A stretch of DNA of 8,968 bases. It comes from Bacteroidota bacterium (GTDB lineage: Bacteria; Bacteroidota; Bacteroidia; Bacteroidales; Paludibacteraceae). Both the position numbers and the translations under genes were made by a program. Of this stretch, positions 1 through 6,844 are shown one piece after another. The stretch lies in contig JAJZHJ010000031.1 of NCBI GenBank assembly GCA_021804525.1, positions 1-8,968 on the forward strand, given 5' to 3'. How positions within the stretch are numbered: position 1 is the stretch's first letter; every line of letters starts with the position of its first letter. The notes beneath the pieces were generated by a model. The model was not told the origin of the DNA. It saw nothing but the letters and a program-made list of their open reading frames with translations, and searched no databases.

Positions 1-2
1 AG

Positions 3-344
3 GCCATCAAGTCAAATCAGTTTATTGAAGACGAGCTGAAAGAGTTTTACGCCAATTTCGACAGTACTTTCTTGCAGCTTTTCCCCAATTTCATCGAAGA
101 ATTCAATAGACTATTAGTGAAAGGCGAGGCTATTGTTCCTAAGTCAGGAGAACTCCTGAATACGGAATTGCGGATTTTTGCCCTCATTCGTCTTGGGATC
201 ACCGATAGTGTCAAAATATCGCATTTTTTGCGCTATTCATTATCGACTATATACAACTATCGCACGAAAGCAAGAAACAAAGCCATAGGCGCTCGTGAAG
301 AATTCGAAGCGCAAGTAATGCGGATTGGAACGAATATGCAGTAG
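3..344 (+). CDS. SusR-like transcriptional regulator (DUF6377 type), C-terminal part only
   Basis: This is the last 113 codons of a gene whose start lies before the window; the frame is open from base 3 to the TAG at 342-344. The fragment begins with an amphipathic, charged stretch ([20 protein letters not shown]). It ends with a LuxR/GerE-like helix-turn-helix around nt 160-290, including [15 protein letters not shown] and [20 protein letters not shown]. That ending is typical of the DUF6377 family, which includes SusR, the maltose-responsive activator of the Bacteroides sus locus. Family members are generally about 500-550 residues, with an N-terminal repeat-rich sensor part, a membrane segment and this cytoplasmic DNA-binding end; only the last part is visible here. 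Its position directly upstream of and codirectional with susC/susD makes it the likely local activator, probably sensing an alpha-glucan oligosaccharide (inference). An internal ATG/TTG start would be an artefact of the window edge. Confidence 0.88.
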   Translation, partial: AIKSNQFIEDELKEFYANFDSTFLQLFPNFIEEFNRLLVKGEAIVPKSGELLNTELRIFALIRLGITDSVKISHFLRYSLSTIYNYRTKARNKAIGAREEFEAQVMRIGTNMQ

Positions 345-363
345 ATTTTGTGGTATTCGAACG

Positions 364-406
364 AAAAGTCCTATAAGAAAAAAAGATTCTTATAGGACTT
401 TTTTTT
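364..406 (+). terminator. Rho-independent terminator after the regulator gene
   Basis: A perfect 16-bp inverted repeat (364-379 with 387-402; arm AAAAGTCCTATAAGAA) has a 7-nt A-rich loop and runs into a T tract up to 406. It starts 19 bases after the regulator stop codon, so it should end the regulator transcript and separate it from the susC operon. Because the outer arm is A-rich on one side and T-rich on the other, it could work in both directions, but no minus-strand gene is seen that would need it. Confidence 0.9.
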
Positions 407-534
407 GAATTCTACTACATTATTTCCCAAACTAATACATGCAAATATCTTGTTTGCCAGTGTGATAGCTGCTGTATGCATGTTGCGATTACTACATTTA
501 CATTCCTGTAAAATTTAAGTGGGTGAATCATTTC

Positions 535-542
535 TACATTTG
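535..542 (+). promoter_or_regulatory. Second TAnnTTTG box, alternative -7 element
   Basis: TACATTTG matches the -7 consensus exactly. The best upstream partner is TTTA at 514-517 with a 17-base gap, shorter than the usual 19-21, so I rank it below the box at 596-603. It overlaps the TTGCT-N7-AGCAA inverted repeat (540-556), which could make it an operator-covered promoter. Confidence 0.3.
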
Positions 543-572
543 CTACACAAAAGCAAGCGATTGACTTGAGAC

Positions 573-603
573 CTTGTCTTTGATGGTTAACCATTTAAAT
601 TTG
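573..603 (+). promoter_or_regulatory. Candidate Bacteroides-type promoter for the susC-susD operon
   Basis: TAAATTTG at 596-603 matches the Bacteroidota -7 consensus TAnnTTTG exactly. A CTTG at 573-576, 19 bases upstream, stands in for the -33 TTTG element. Transcription would then start near 607-611 and give a leader of about 155 nt before the preferred susC start at 765. A weak -33 element is what would be expected at an activator-dependent PUL promoter. This is consensus matching only. The other box, TACATTTG at 535-542, matches equally well but lacks a good -33 partner at the right distance. Confidence 0.5.
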
Positions 604-767
604 AAATCAATGAAAAAACAGCACCTTTTCAAACATCCCCCTCCCTGAAATTTAGTAACTCATTCGGCCTAATTCTGTTGTCAGAGTTATTCTTCGTGTA
701 AATTATCAATCATTTAAAAACAACTATCTGGAAAATGAAAGTAACAACCTTAAATTTTAAATCAATG
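596..767 (+). repeat. Near-perfect 17-nt direct repeat around two ATGs
   Basis: TAAATTTGAAATCAATG (596-612) and TAAATTTTAAATCAATG (751-767) match at 16 of 17 positions and both end in an ATG. The first copy contains the -7 box and the mini-ORF start; the second contains the preferred start of the SusC-like protein. The coordinates span from the first to the second copy. Confidence 0.75.
610..648 (+). other. 12-codon mini-ORF in the operon leader (MKKQHLFKHPPP)
   Basis: An ATG at 610 opens a short frame ending in three proline codons and TGA at 646-648. Its start context, AAATTTGAAATCAATGAAAAAA-like, is typical of a Bacteroidota translation start and nearly repeats the context of the preferred susC-like start at 765. 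It could be a translated leader peptide whose proline run slows ribosomes, or the relic of a duplicated gene start. If the 596-603 promoter is used, transcription would begin almost at this ATG, so the mini-ORF would be close to leaderless. There is no direct evidence that it is translated. Confidence 0.25.
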
Positions 768-3700
768 GTATATCTAAAAAAAGTGTCATACGGCATAGTG
801 ATGCTATGTTGTATGCTATTCATCTCGCAGGGATTAACTGCCCAGACTACGGGAATGGTTACAGGCACGGTAGTCGATGCCAAAGGCGAGGCGCTTATTG
901 GTGTCAGTGTGGTATTTGAGGGAACCTCCATAGGCACAATCACCAATGCTGACGGAAAATTCACTCTTTCGAACAAAACGATTAAGAATCCTGTTCTGCG
1001 ATTTTCGTATGTGGGATTTACTTCACAAGAAGTTGTTCCAAAAGGGGATGCTCCACTTCACATTGTAATGACCGAAGAATCCAAAGCTCTTGATGAGGTG
1101 GTAGTGGTGGGTTATGGAACGCAGCGCAAGAAAGATTTAACAGGATCGGTTGCTGTGATTGAACCTAAAGATCTGAATTCGATACCTGTTGCTACGATTG
1201 GTGACGCTTTAGAAGGCAGAGCAGCAGGAGTGCAGATTATTTCTTCCGGAGTACCCGGTAGTGATCCAACAGTTCTTATACGCGGGGTAGGGACTATCAA
1301 TGATGCTTCTCCTCTTTATGTGATCGATGGTGTCCCAGTGTCAAGCGGATTGGGAGAATTGAATATGAACGATGTTGAATCTGTTCAGATATTAAAGGAT
1401 GCTTCTGCTACAGCTATTTATGGGTCTCAGGGTGCAAATGGCGTTGTGATTGTGACCACAAAACATGGTAAAAATGACTCAAAACCGCAGATTAACCTGA
1501 ACTATTATTTTGGACTTCAGGAAGCGGCAAAAACCGTGCACATGTTGGATGCAGCACAATTTGCGGCATTACATAATGACATGATGGACAATGCCGGTCT
1601 GGCAAGAGATCCGGCTTATGCTAACCCTGCCTCTTTAGGGAGAGGCACTGATTGGCTTGGGGCACTTTTCAATGTTGCACCAATGCACAATCTTTCATTC
1701 TCGTACTCACGAGGGAATGATAAATCAAATTATTATGTTTCAGGTAATTATATTGATCAAAATGGCATAGTTATAAATACTGGCTATAAAAAGCTCACAC
1801 TGCAATTTAATGCTGATGATCAATTGTTGAGTAACCTGCGATTTGGCAATAGTCTTACTTTGAATCATGATATCAGAACAAATGGGAATTATAGCATTCA
1901 GAATGCCATGCTGGCCTTGCCAACTCAACCTATTTACAGAGCTAATGGTTCCTATTCAGGTCCTGTTGCGCAGCCGATATGGGATGGTGATCTTGTTAAC
2001 CCGATTGGTTTAGCAAAAACAGTGGATAATGCTACAAATGGATATAATGTCATTGGATCGATTTATGGAGAGCTGGAGATCGTACCGGGATTGAAATTGA
2101 AATCCACTGCAGGTCTTCAGGGAAATTTATGGGACAGCAGAACCTGGGCTCCAGAATATTCGTGGGATACCAGCATCAACCCCAATGCCTATCTTAGTGA
2201 ACAATACAATAAAAGTTTCACATGGAATTGGGATAACACGCTTACTTACGACAAACAGTTTGGACAACATCATGTGACCGCCATGGTAGGAACGAGCGCC
2301 CAAGAGAACCAATATAATTTCTTGAATGGCTCTATTCAGGGATTTGCCAGTGATCTAACCCAGCAAATGGCAAATGGCACCACCAATCCTACTGTAGGTG
2401 GTGACGCAAGCAGTTGGTCATTATTATCCTACATGAGCCGCGTGAATTACAATTATGCAGACAAATATCTTGTTACAGCAACGTTACGTAGGGATGGATC
2501 TTCTCGTTTTGGAAGTGGAAATAAATGGGGAATGTTTCCTTCAGGGTCAGCAGCATGGAGAATTTCAAAAGAAGATTTCTTCAAAAACATTCGTTTCGTG
2601 GATGATCTTAAACTACGTGCAGGCTTCGGTGTTACAGGTAACCAGCAAATCGGTAATTATTCGTTTGCTTCAGCGTTACAAACCATAGCATACAACTTCA
2701 ACAATTCTGTTGTGTCGGCTGTAGTTCCTAATGTAATGCCCAACCCTAATGTGCAGTGGGAGGAACAAAAACAAACCAATATCGGAATTGATGCCATACT
2801 CCTGAATGATAGAATTAATTTCACGCTGGATGGTTATTTAAAGTACACAGATAAAATGTTAGTGCCTATGTCCGTTCCAATTACGACAGGTTACTCTGAT
2901 GTATATGTGCCTTCCATAAATGCTGGTAAAATGGAAAATAAAGGAGTGGAATTATCTGTAAATACCAAAAATTTAACTGGTAAATTTAAATGGTCTTCCT
3001 CTTTTAATATTTCTTACAATCAAAATAAAGTAATCAGTATCAATGACACTGTGCCTATGCCTACAGGGAGTATCGGATTGAATTATAACTTAGCACTGAT
3101 ACAGGCCGGACATCCTATTAATGAGTTTTACGGATATGTGACCGATGGTATTTTTCAGACTCAGGCCGAGGTGAATAACCACGCATTGCAGGTACCTGGG
3201 AATGATCCGTATAATCGCACTTCTCCCGGGGATATACGGTTCAAGGATATTAATAACGATGGGGTGATCAATGGCAAAGACCGTACGTTTTTAGGAAATC
3301 CAAATCCGACATTCATTTTTTCATTAAGCAATACGTTTTCATATATGGGCTTTGATTTAAGCATTTATCTTCAGGGAGTTGCTGGAAATAAAATATTGAA
3401 TGCCAATCGGCTTTATGATGAAAGTATGTATGCGGCATATAACCAGACAACGGCAGTATTAGCCCGCTGGACAGGACCCGGAACAAGCAACTCCATGCCT
3501 CGTGCCGTGTACAACGATCCAAATGAAAATACCCGTCCATCAGACAGGTATATTGAAGATGGCTCTTATTTGAGAATTAAGAACGTAACGCTTAATTATA
3601 CAATCCCTCAAAAACTATTAAAATCTCTTTCAATTGCTTCTGCCCGCATTTATATTTCAGCCGAAAACTTATTTACATTGACAAAATACACGGGCTTTGA

Positions 3701-3785
3701 TCCTGAAGTCGGGTCAAGTGGAATAGACAATAACGTTTACCCTGTTACGCGTACTGTAAGCATGGGCGTTAATCTTGGCTTTTAA
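765..3785 (+). CDS. SusC/RagA-family TonB-linked outer membrane glycan transporter
   Basis: This is the TonB-dependent outer membrane channel of a PUL; it imports oligosaccharides captured by its SusD partner. Counting from the ATG at 765 (1006 residues), residues 1-26 form a signal peptide (MVYLKKVSYG basic part, IVMLCCMLFI core, cleavage after GLTA). A carboxypeptidase-regulatory-like domain follows at about 32-102 (TGTVVDAKGEALIGVSV, NADGKF). Next come a TonB-box region (LDEVVVVGYGTQ, about 109-120) and the plug domain to about 233 with the SusC signature DVESVQILKDASATAIYGSQ. The beta-barrel ends in a terminal phenylalanine (GVNLGF). No STN domain is present, so control by an anti-sigma factor is unlikely, in keeping with the SusR-like regulator upstream. 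An in-frame ATG at 735 would add ten residues (MKVTTLNFKS) before the signal peptide. I prefer 765 because it gives a normal-length signal peptide and a typical AT-rich start context. Substrate (dextran or isomalto-oligosaccharides) is inferred from the GH66 gene downstream. Confidence 0.95.
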   Translation: MVYLKKVSYGIVMLCCMLFISQGLTAQTTGMVTGTVVDAKGEALIGVSVVFEGTSIGTITNADGKFTLSNKTIKNPVLRFSYVGFTSQEVVPKGDAPLHIVMTEESKALDEVVVVGYGTQRKKDLTGSVAVIEPKDLNSIPVATIGDALEGRAAGVQIISSGVPGSDPTVLIRGVGTINDASPLYVIDGVPVSSGLGELNMNDVESVQILKDASATAIYGSQGANGVVIVTTKHGKNDSKPQINLNYYFGLQEAAKTVHMLDAAQFAALHNDMMDNAGLARDPAYANPASLGRGTDWLGALFNVAPMHNLSFSYSRGNDKSNYYVSGNYIDQNGIVINTGYKKLTLQFNADDQLLSNLRFGNSLTLNHDIRTNGNYSIQNAMLALPTQPIYRANGSYSGPVAQPIWDGDLVNPIGLAKTVDNATNGYNVIGSIYGELEIVPGLKLKSTAGLQGNLWDSRTWAPEYSWDTSINPNAYLSEQYNKSFTWNWDNTLTYDKQFGQHHVTAMVGTSAQENQYNFLNGSIQGFASDLTQQMANGTTNPTVGGDASSWSLLSYMSRVNYNYADKYLVTATLRRDGSSRFGSGNKWGMFPSGSAAWRISKEDFFKNIRFVDDLKLRAGFGVTGNQQIGNYSFASALQTIAYNFNNSVVSAVVPNVMPNPNVQWEEQKQTNIGIDAILLNDRINFTLDGYLKYTDKMLVPMSVPITTGYSDVYVPSINAGKMENKGVELSVNTKNLTGKFKWSSSFNISYNQNKVISINDTVPMPTGSIGLNYNLALIQAGHPINEFYGYVTDGIFQTQAEVNNHALQVPGNDPYNRTSPGDIRFKDINNDGVINGKDRTFLGNPNPTFIFSLSNTFSYMGFDLSIYLQGVAGNKILNANRLYDESMYAAYNQTTAVLARWTGPGTSNSMPRAVYNDPNENTRPSDRYIEDGSYLRIKNVTLNYTIPQKLLKSLSIASARIYISAENLFTLTKYTGFDPEVGSSGIDNNVYPVTRTVSMGVNLGF

Positions 3786-3805
3786 TATTCTAAACACAAA
3801 TTTAT

Positions 3806-5281
3806 ATGAAATACATAGTGTATTTATCAATCTTTATTTTGTCTGTGACATTAATGGGATGCAGTAATGAATTTCTGAACAAAGCGCCGGAAGATTCCAT
3901 CAATACATCCAATTTTTTCCAGACCGAGAGTGATGCTGTTTCTGCTATTAATGGTGCGTATCAGCCTTTACAATGGCCGAAATTGTACAACATGCGCATG
4001 TGGACATCCGATATCTATGCCGGCAATAGTGTTGTGGGTGCTGGTGGCGGAACGGATGGAATAGAAACACAGGAAGAGGCTAATTTTGTTACAGCGCCTG
4101 ACAACGCCGGTGTGCTCGATTTATGGCGGGGGCCATGGCCCGGCATACTTCGTTGTAACATTATTTTACAAGAAGTTCCCGGCATGAATATTAATACAAC
4201 AGTAAAAAACAGGGTGTTGGGAGAAGCTCATTTTCTTCGCGGTCTCTATTATTTCATTTTGGTACGATTTTTCGGAGATGTACCGTTAGTTACAAAACCA
4301 GTAACCCCCGGAGATAACCTGCGTCCTGTAAGAACACCTAAAGCAGAAGTCTATAATCAAATTATTTCCGATTTTTCCAATGCAATAACACTGCTGCCTC
4401 CTCGTGAGAGTTATTCAGGCTCTGATGTTGGTCGTGCTTCAAAAGGATCGGCGGAAGGAATGCTTGCAAAGGTCTTTCTTACCCTTGGCAATTGGCAACG
4501 AGTAGTCACTCTTAGTGATTCGGTAAAGGCTTTAGGTTATGCTTTGGATGCTAACTATGCAGACAATTTTAATCCGCTTACAAAAAATTCAAAGGAGTCA
4601 TTGTTTGAAATCCAATATTCTGGAAGCGTAGCATATAATTTCTGGGCAAACGAAAACCAAGCTTCCTGGACGAGCACCTATATGGGGCCACGCGGCTCTA
4701 ATATGGTAGCCGGTGGTTGGGGTTGGGATCAACCTACACAAGAGTTTGTTAATTCTTACGAGCCAGGTGATTTGCGAAAGGATGTGACTATTCTTTACCA
4801 GGGATGTCCACAATTTGACGGTATGGATTATTCAAGCAGCTATTCCACTACCGGATATAATGTGCGGAAATTCTTGGTGCCCATGTCAATAGCATCATCG
4901 TACAACAACAGTCCTGAAGATTTTCCTGTGTTACGTTATGCAGACGTTCTTTTAATGAAGGCTGAAGCGTTGAATGAAATGGGACAAACATCCCAAGCTG
5001 AGGAACCTTTGAATGAAGTTCGAGCCCGTGCCGGATTGGGAGCCATAAGCGGTCTTTCACAAAGCGATATGAGAAATAAAATACTGCATGAGCGTCGCAT
5101 GGAATTAGCTTTTGAAGGACAACGCTGGTTCGATCTGATCCGTGTAAACAATGGGCAGTATGGTATTGATTTTCTGCATTCTATCGGGAAATTAAATATG
5201 AATACTAAATTTCTTTTGATGCCAATTCCTCAGGTAGATATTGACGCAAATCCAAACCTGGTACAAAACCCCGGTTATTAA
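3806..5281 (+). CDS. SusD/RagB-family nutrient-binding outer membrane lipoprotein
   Basis: This 491-residue surface lipoprotein forms the lid on the SusC channel and binds the glycan. Residues 1-18 are a lipoprotein signal with lipobox LMGC (Cys19), followed by SNEF with an acidic residue at +4. The N-terminal SusD-like domain includes the TPR-type stretch GEAHFLRGLYYFILVRFFGD (139-158) followed by VPLVTKPV. The SusD/RagB C-terminal domain shows LRYADVLLMKAEALNEMG (376-393), NEVRARAG (403-410), ERRMELAFEGQRWFDLIR (429-446) and the usual ending MPIPQVDIDANPNLVQNPGY (472-491). It begins 20 bases after the SusC-like stop, so the two are cotranscribed and very probably form one complex. The region about 270-345 is rich in Trp, Tyr and Gly (YNFWANENQASW, GGWGWDQ) and is a plausible part of the ligand-binding face (inference). 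Full length, no sign of damage. Confidence 0.95.
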   Translation: MKYIVYLSIFILSVTLMGCSNEFLNKAPEDSINTSNFFQTESDAVSAINGAYQPLQWPKLYNMRMWTSDIYAGNSVVGAGGGTDGIETQEEANFVTAPDNAGVLDLWRGPWPGILRCNIILQEVPGMNINTTVKNRVLGEAHFLRGLYYFILVRFFGDVPLVTKPVTPGDNLRPVRTPKAEVYNQIISDFSNAITLLPPRESYSGSDVGRASKGSAEGMLAKVFLTLGNWQRVVTLSDSVKALGYALDANYADNFNPLTKNSKESLFEIQYSGSVAYNFWANENQASWTSTYMGPRGSNMVAGGWGWDQPTQEFVNSYEPGDLRKDVTILYQGCPQFDGMDYSSSYSTTGYNVRKFLVPMSIASSYNNSPEDFPVLRYADVLLMKAEALNEMGQTSQAEEPLNEVRARAGLGAISGLSQSDMRNKILHERRMELAFEGQRWFDLIRVNNGQYGIDFLHSIGKLNMNTKFLLMPIPQVDIDANPNLVQNPGY

Positions 5282-5310
5282 TCAATCTCCACATAAAACA
5301 CTAAAGTAAA

Positions 5311-6768
5311 ATGAAAAAACACACTATAATGCACATTCGTGTGCAACATGTGCGCGCAAGCCTTGCATTTTGTTCCCGTAGCATTCTGTTTTTTATTATT
5401 GCGATGATGATGGGTTCTTGTCAGGATAATTTAATGAATAATATAGCTGTGGCCGGTCCATTAGCAATTACTTCATCGACTGACAATCTTGTATTGGCTC
5501 AGAAAAATGATAATTCAACTGCGCTGACTTTGAGTTGGACCACAGGAACAAATCATGGCACAGGATCTTCCATTGCTTACGTATTGCAAATAGATAAGAA
5601 AGGCAATAATTTTGCGACAGCGATTCAGTTTAATATGGGGAAAGGAATATATACGAAGAGTTTCACCGTTGCCGAACTGAATGATTCTTTGCTCCATCAC
5701 TGGCAATTTCAGGTGGGCGTCGTTGCACAGCTTGAAGCACGTGTCATTGATACAGTGTATTCTGCACCAATGACAAAAGATGTTTCAGAATCAGTGTATA
5801 TGAATGTGACGCCTTATCAACCAGTAAGTAAAACTTTGTATCTGATTGGTGATGCTTCTCCCAATGGTTGGAATGCCAATACAGCTATTGCCCTGACTCC
5901 AAGTGTTACAGATCCTACCGTGTTTATTTATCAAGGGTCTTTAAATGCCGGAGCCTTAAAATTCATTACAACCTTGGGACAATTCTTGCCTTCTTATAAC
6001 GAAGGTGCCGATTCCACTCACATTGTTTATCGTACTGACAATAGTCAGTCTGATAACAAGTTTGCTATTCCGGCAGCAGGATTATATAAGATTACCGTAA
6101 GTCTTTTGGATTCAACTATCTCCATTGCCAAGGCGACAGCACCACCTTACAGCACCCTATATCTTGTTGGAAGTGCTGCTCCGAACGGATGGGATATAGC
6201 TAACGCCTCTCCATTAGTTCAGAGTATTAACAATCCGTTTATTTTTACTTACCAAGGAGTTTTGAATGCAGGAACATTTAAATTTCCAGTCAATACAAGT
6301 ACGTCATGGGGGCAAAACATGTACATGCGGGTTAACGACTCTACCATGTATTTGCACCAGGGAGGAGCTTCTGATGATAACCAATGGACAATAGCAAAGA
6401 AAGGATATTACACATTAACGCTGAATTTGGCAAATAATACGGTCAAAATTCAACGTACTGAACTTTACATAGTAGGGGATGCCACTCCTATCGGTTGGAG
6501 TATCGATCAGGCAATTGCCTTAACAGAGGATGCTACAGATGGTTGTATCTTTACGTATAATGGCCCTTTAGTAGCCGGGCAGTTCAAGTTCCCTGTAAAC
6601 CGGAATACTGATTGGGGGCAGGATATGTATATGATGGTTGATAATACGCACATGTATCGACATGTCGGTGGTGCTTCAGACGATAACAAGTGGACAATTA
6701 CCACGGCTGGCAACTATGTTATTACAGCAAACGTGGAAACGCTATCAATAAGCATTCAAAAACAATAA
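5311..6768 (+). CDS. SusE/SusF-like surface glycan-binding lipoprotein with three tandem modules
   Basis: This 485-residue lipoprotein probably sits on the cell surface and holds the polysaccharide near the SusC/D complex; no catalytic domain is seen. The lipobox is MGSC (34-37), followed by QDN with an acidic residue at +3. Residues about 48-170 resemble the SusE N-terminal Ig-like domain (LVLAQKNDNSTALTLSW, YVLQIDKKGNNF, FTVAELNDSLL). Three repeats follow at about 173-275, 281-381 and 383-484. Each starts with a LYLxGxAxPxGW-type motif (LYLIGDASPNGW, LYLVGSAAPNGW, LYIVGDATPIGW) and carries a later KF motif. Modules 2 and 3 also share WGQxMYM and GGASDDNxWTI; module 1 lacks the WGQ motif. 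One Ig-like domain plus three modules recalls SusF-type architecture. The start at 5311 gives a long basic n-region of about 23 residues; starts at 5329 (Met7) or a GTG at 5350 would shorten it. It lies 29 bases after susD and ends before a strong hairpin. Confidence 0.88.
   Translation: MKKHTIMHIRVQHVRASLAFCSRSILFFIIAMMMGSCQDNLMNNIAVAGPLAITSSTDNLVLAQKNDNSTALTLSWTTGTNHGTGSSIAYVLQIDKKGNNFATAIQFNMGKGIYTKSFTVAELNDSLLHHWQFQVGVVAQLEARVIDTVYSAPMTKDVSESVYMNVTPYQPVSKTLYLIGDASPNGWNANTAIALTPSVTDPTVFIYQGSLNAGALKFITTLGQFLPSYNEGADSTHIVYRTDNSQSDNKFAIPAAGLYKITVSLLDSTISIAKATAPPYSTLYLVGSAAPNGWDIANASPLVQSINNPFIFTYQGVLNAGTFKFPVNTSTSWGQNMYMRVNDSTMYLHQGGASDDNQWTIAKKGYYTLTLNLANNTVKIQRTELYIVGDATPIGWSIDQAIALTEDATDGCIFTYNGPLVAGQFKFPVNRNTDWGQDMYMMVDNTHMYRHVGGASDDNKWTITTAGNYVITANVETLSISIQKQ
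5827..6762 (+). repeat. Three tandem SusE/F-type carbohydrate-binding modules (protein-level repeat)
   Basis: The encoded protein repeats a unit of about 100 residues three times: nt 5827-6135, 6151-6453 and 6457-6762. Conserved landmarks are LY(L/I)xG near the start, GW, IF(T)YQG or FTYNG, L.AG..KF, and a final NxWTI..xGxYxxT stretch. Modules 2 and 3 resemble each other most (KFPVN, WGQ.MYM, GGASDDN). The DNA of the copies has diverged, so this is an old duplication and not an unstable repeat. Confidence 0.85.
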
Positions 6769-6776
6769 CATCATTG

Positions 6777-6828
6777 AAAACAGAGAAAGGGTGTCGTGTG
6801 AGAATCAGACAATCCTTTCTCTGTTTTT
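6777..6828 (+). terminator. Long hairpin with T tract between the SusE/F-like and GH66 genes
   Basis: A perfect 14-bp stem (6777-6790, AAAACAGAGAAAGG, with 6814-6827) closes a 23-nt loop in which TGTC (6792-6795) can pair further with GACA (6808-6811). The 3' arm ends in TGTTTTTC, a T tract suited to intrinsic termination. It begins 8 bases after the stop of the SusE/F-like gene and ends 17 bases before the GH66 start. No promoter-like TAnnTTTG box is seen between it and that start. It may be a partial terminator that lowers expression of the enzyme genes relative to the binding and transport genes. Confidence 0.8.
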
Positions 6829-6844
6829 CTTAAATTAATTACTC

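Larger units (their letters stand above)
345..764 (+). other. Gene-free regulatory region upstream of the PUL operon
   Basis: These 420 bases hold no convincing protein gene. From left to right they contain the regulator's terminator, a short inverted repeat GCAAA-N7-TTTGC (441-457), three copies of CTACATT (415-421, 492-498, 534-540), a TTGCT-N7-AGCAA inverted repeat (540-556), two TAnnTTTG boxes (535-542 and 596-603), a 12-codon mini-ORF (610-648) and an AT-rich leader to the susC-like start. The SusR-like activator would be expected to bind somewhere here, but I know of no consensus that lets me name the site. I see no riboswitch fold or tRNA. Confidence 0.6.

Noticed and set aside
345..734. 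Mobile element, attachment site, CRISPR array or tRNA in the non-coding region
   Set aside because: No spaced direct-repeat array, transposase fragment, terminal inverted repeats or cloverleaf-like sequence is visible; the region reads as a terminator plus promoter and leader.
710..976. Minus-strand open frame of 88 codons across the start of the SusC-like gene
   Set aside because: It lies antisense to a well-supported gene, has no family resemblance that I can see and no start context; it is a shadow of the coding strand.
4598..5151. Several overlapping minus-strand open frames within the SusD-like gene
   Set aside because: They overlap one another and a clearly functional gene, and their translations look compositionally random.
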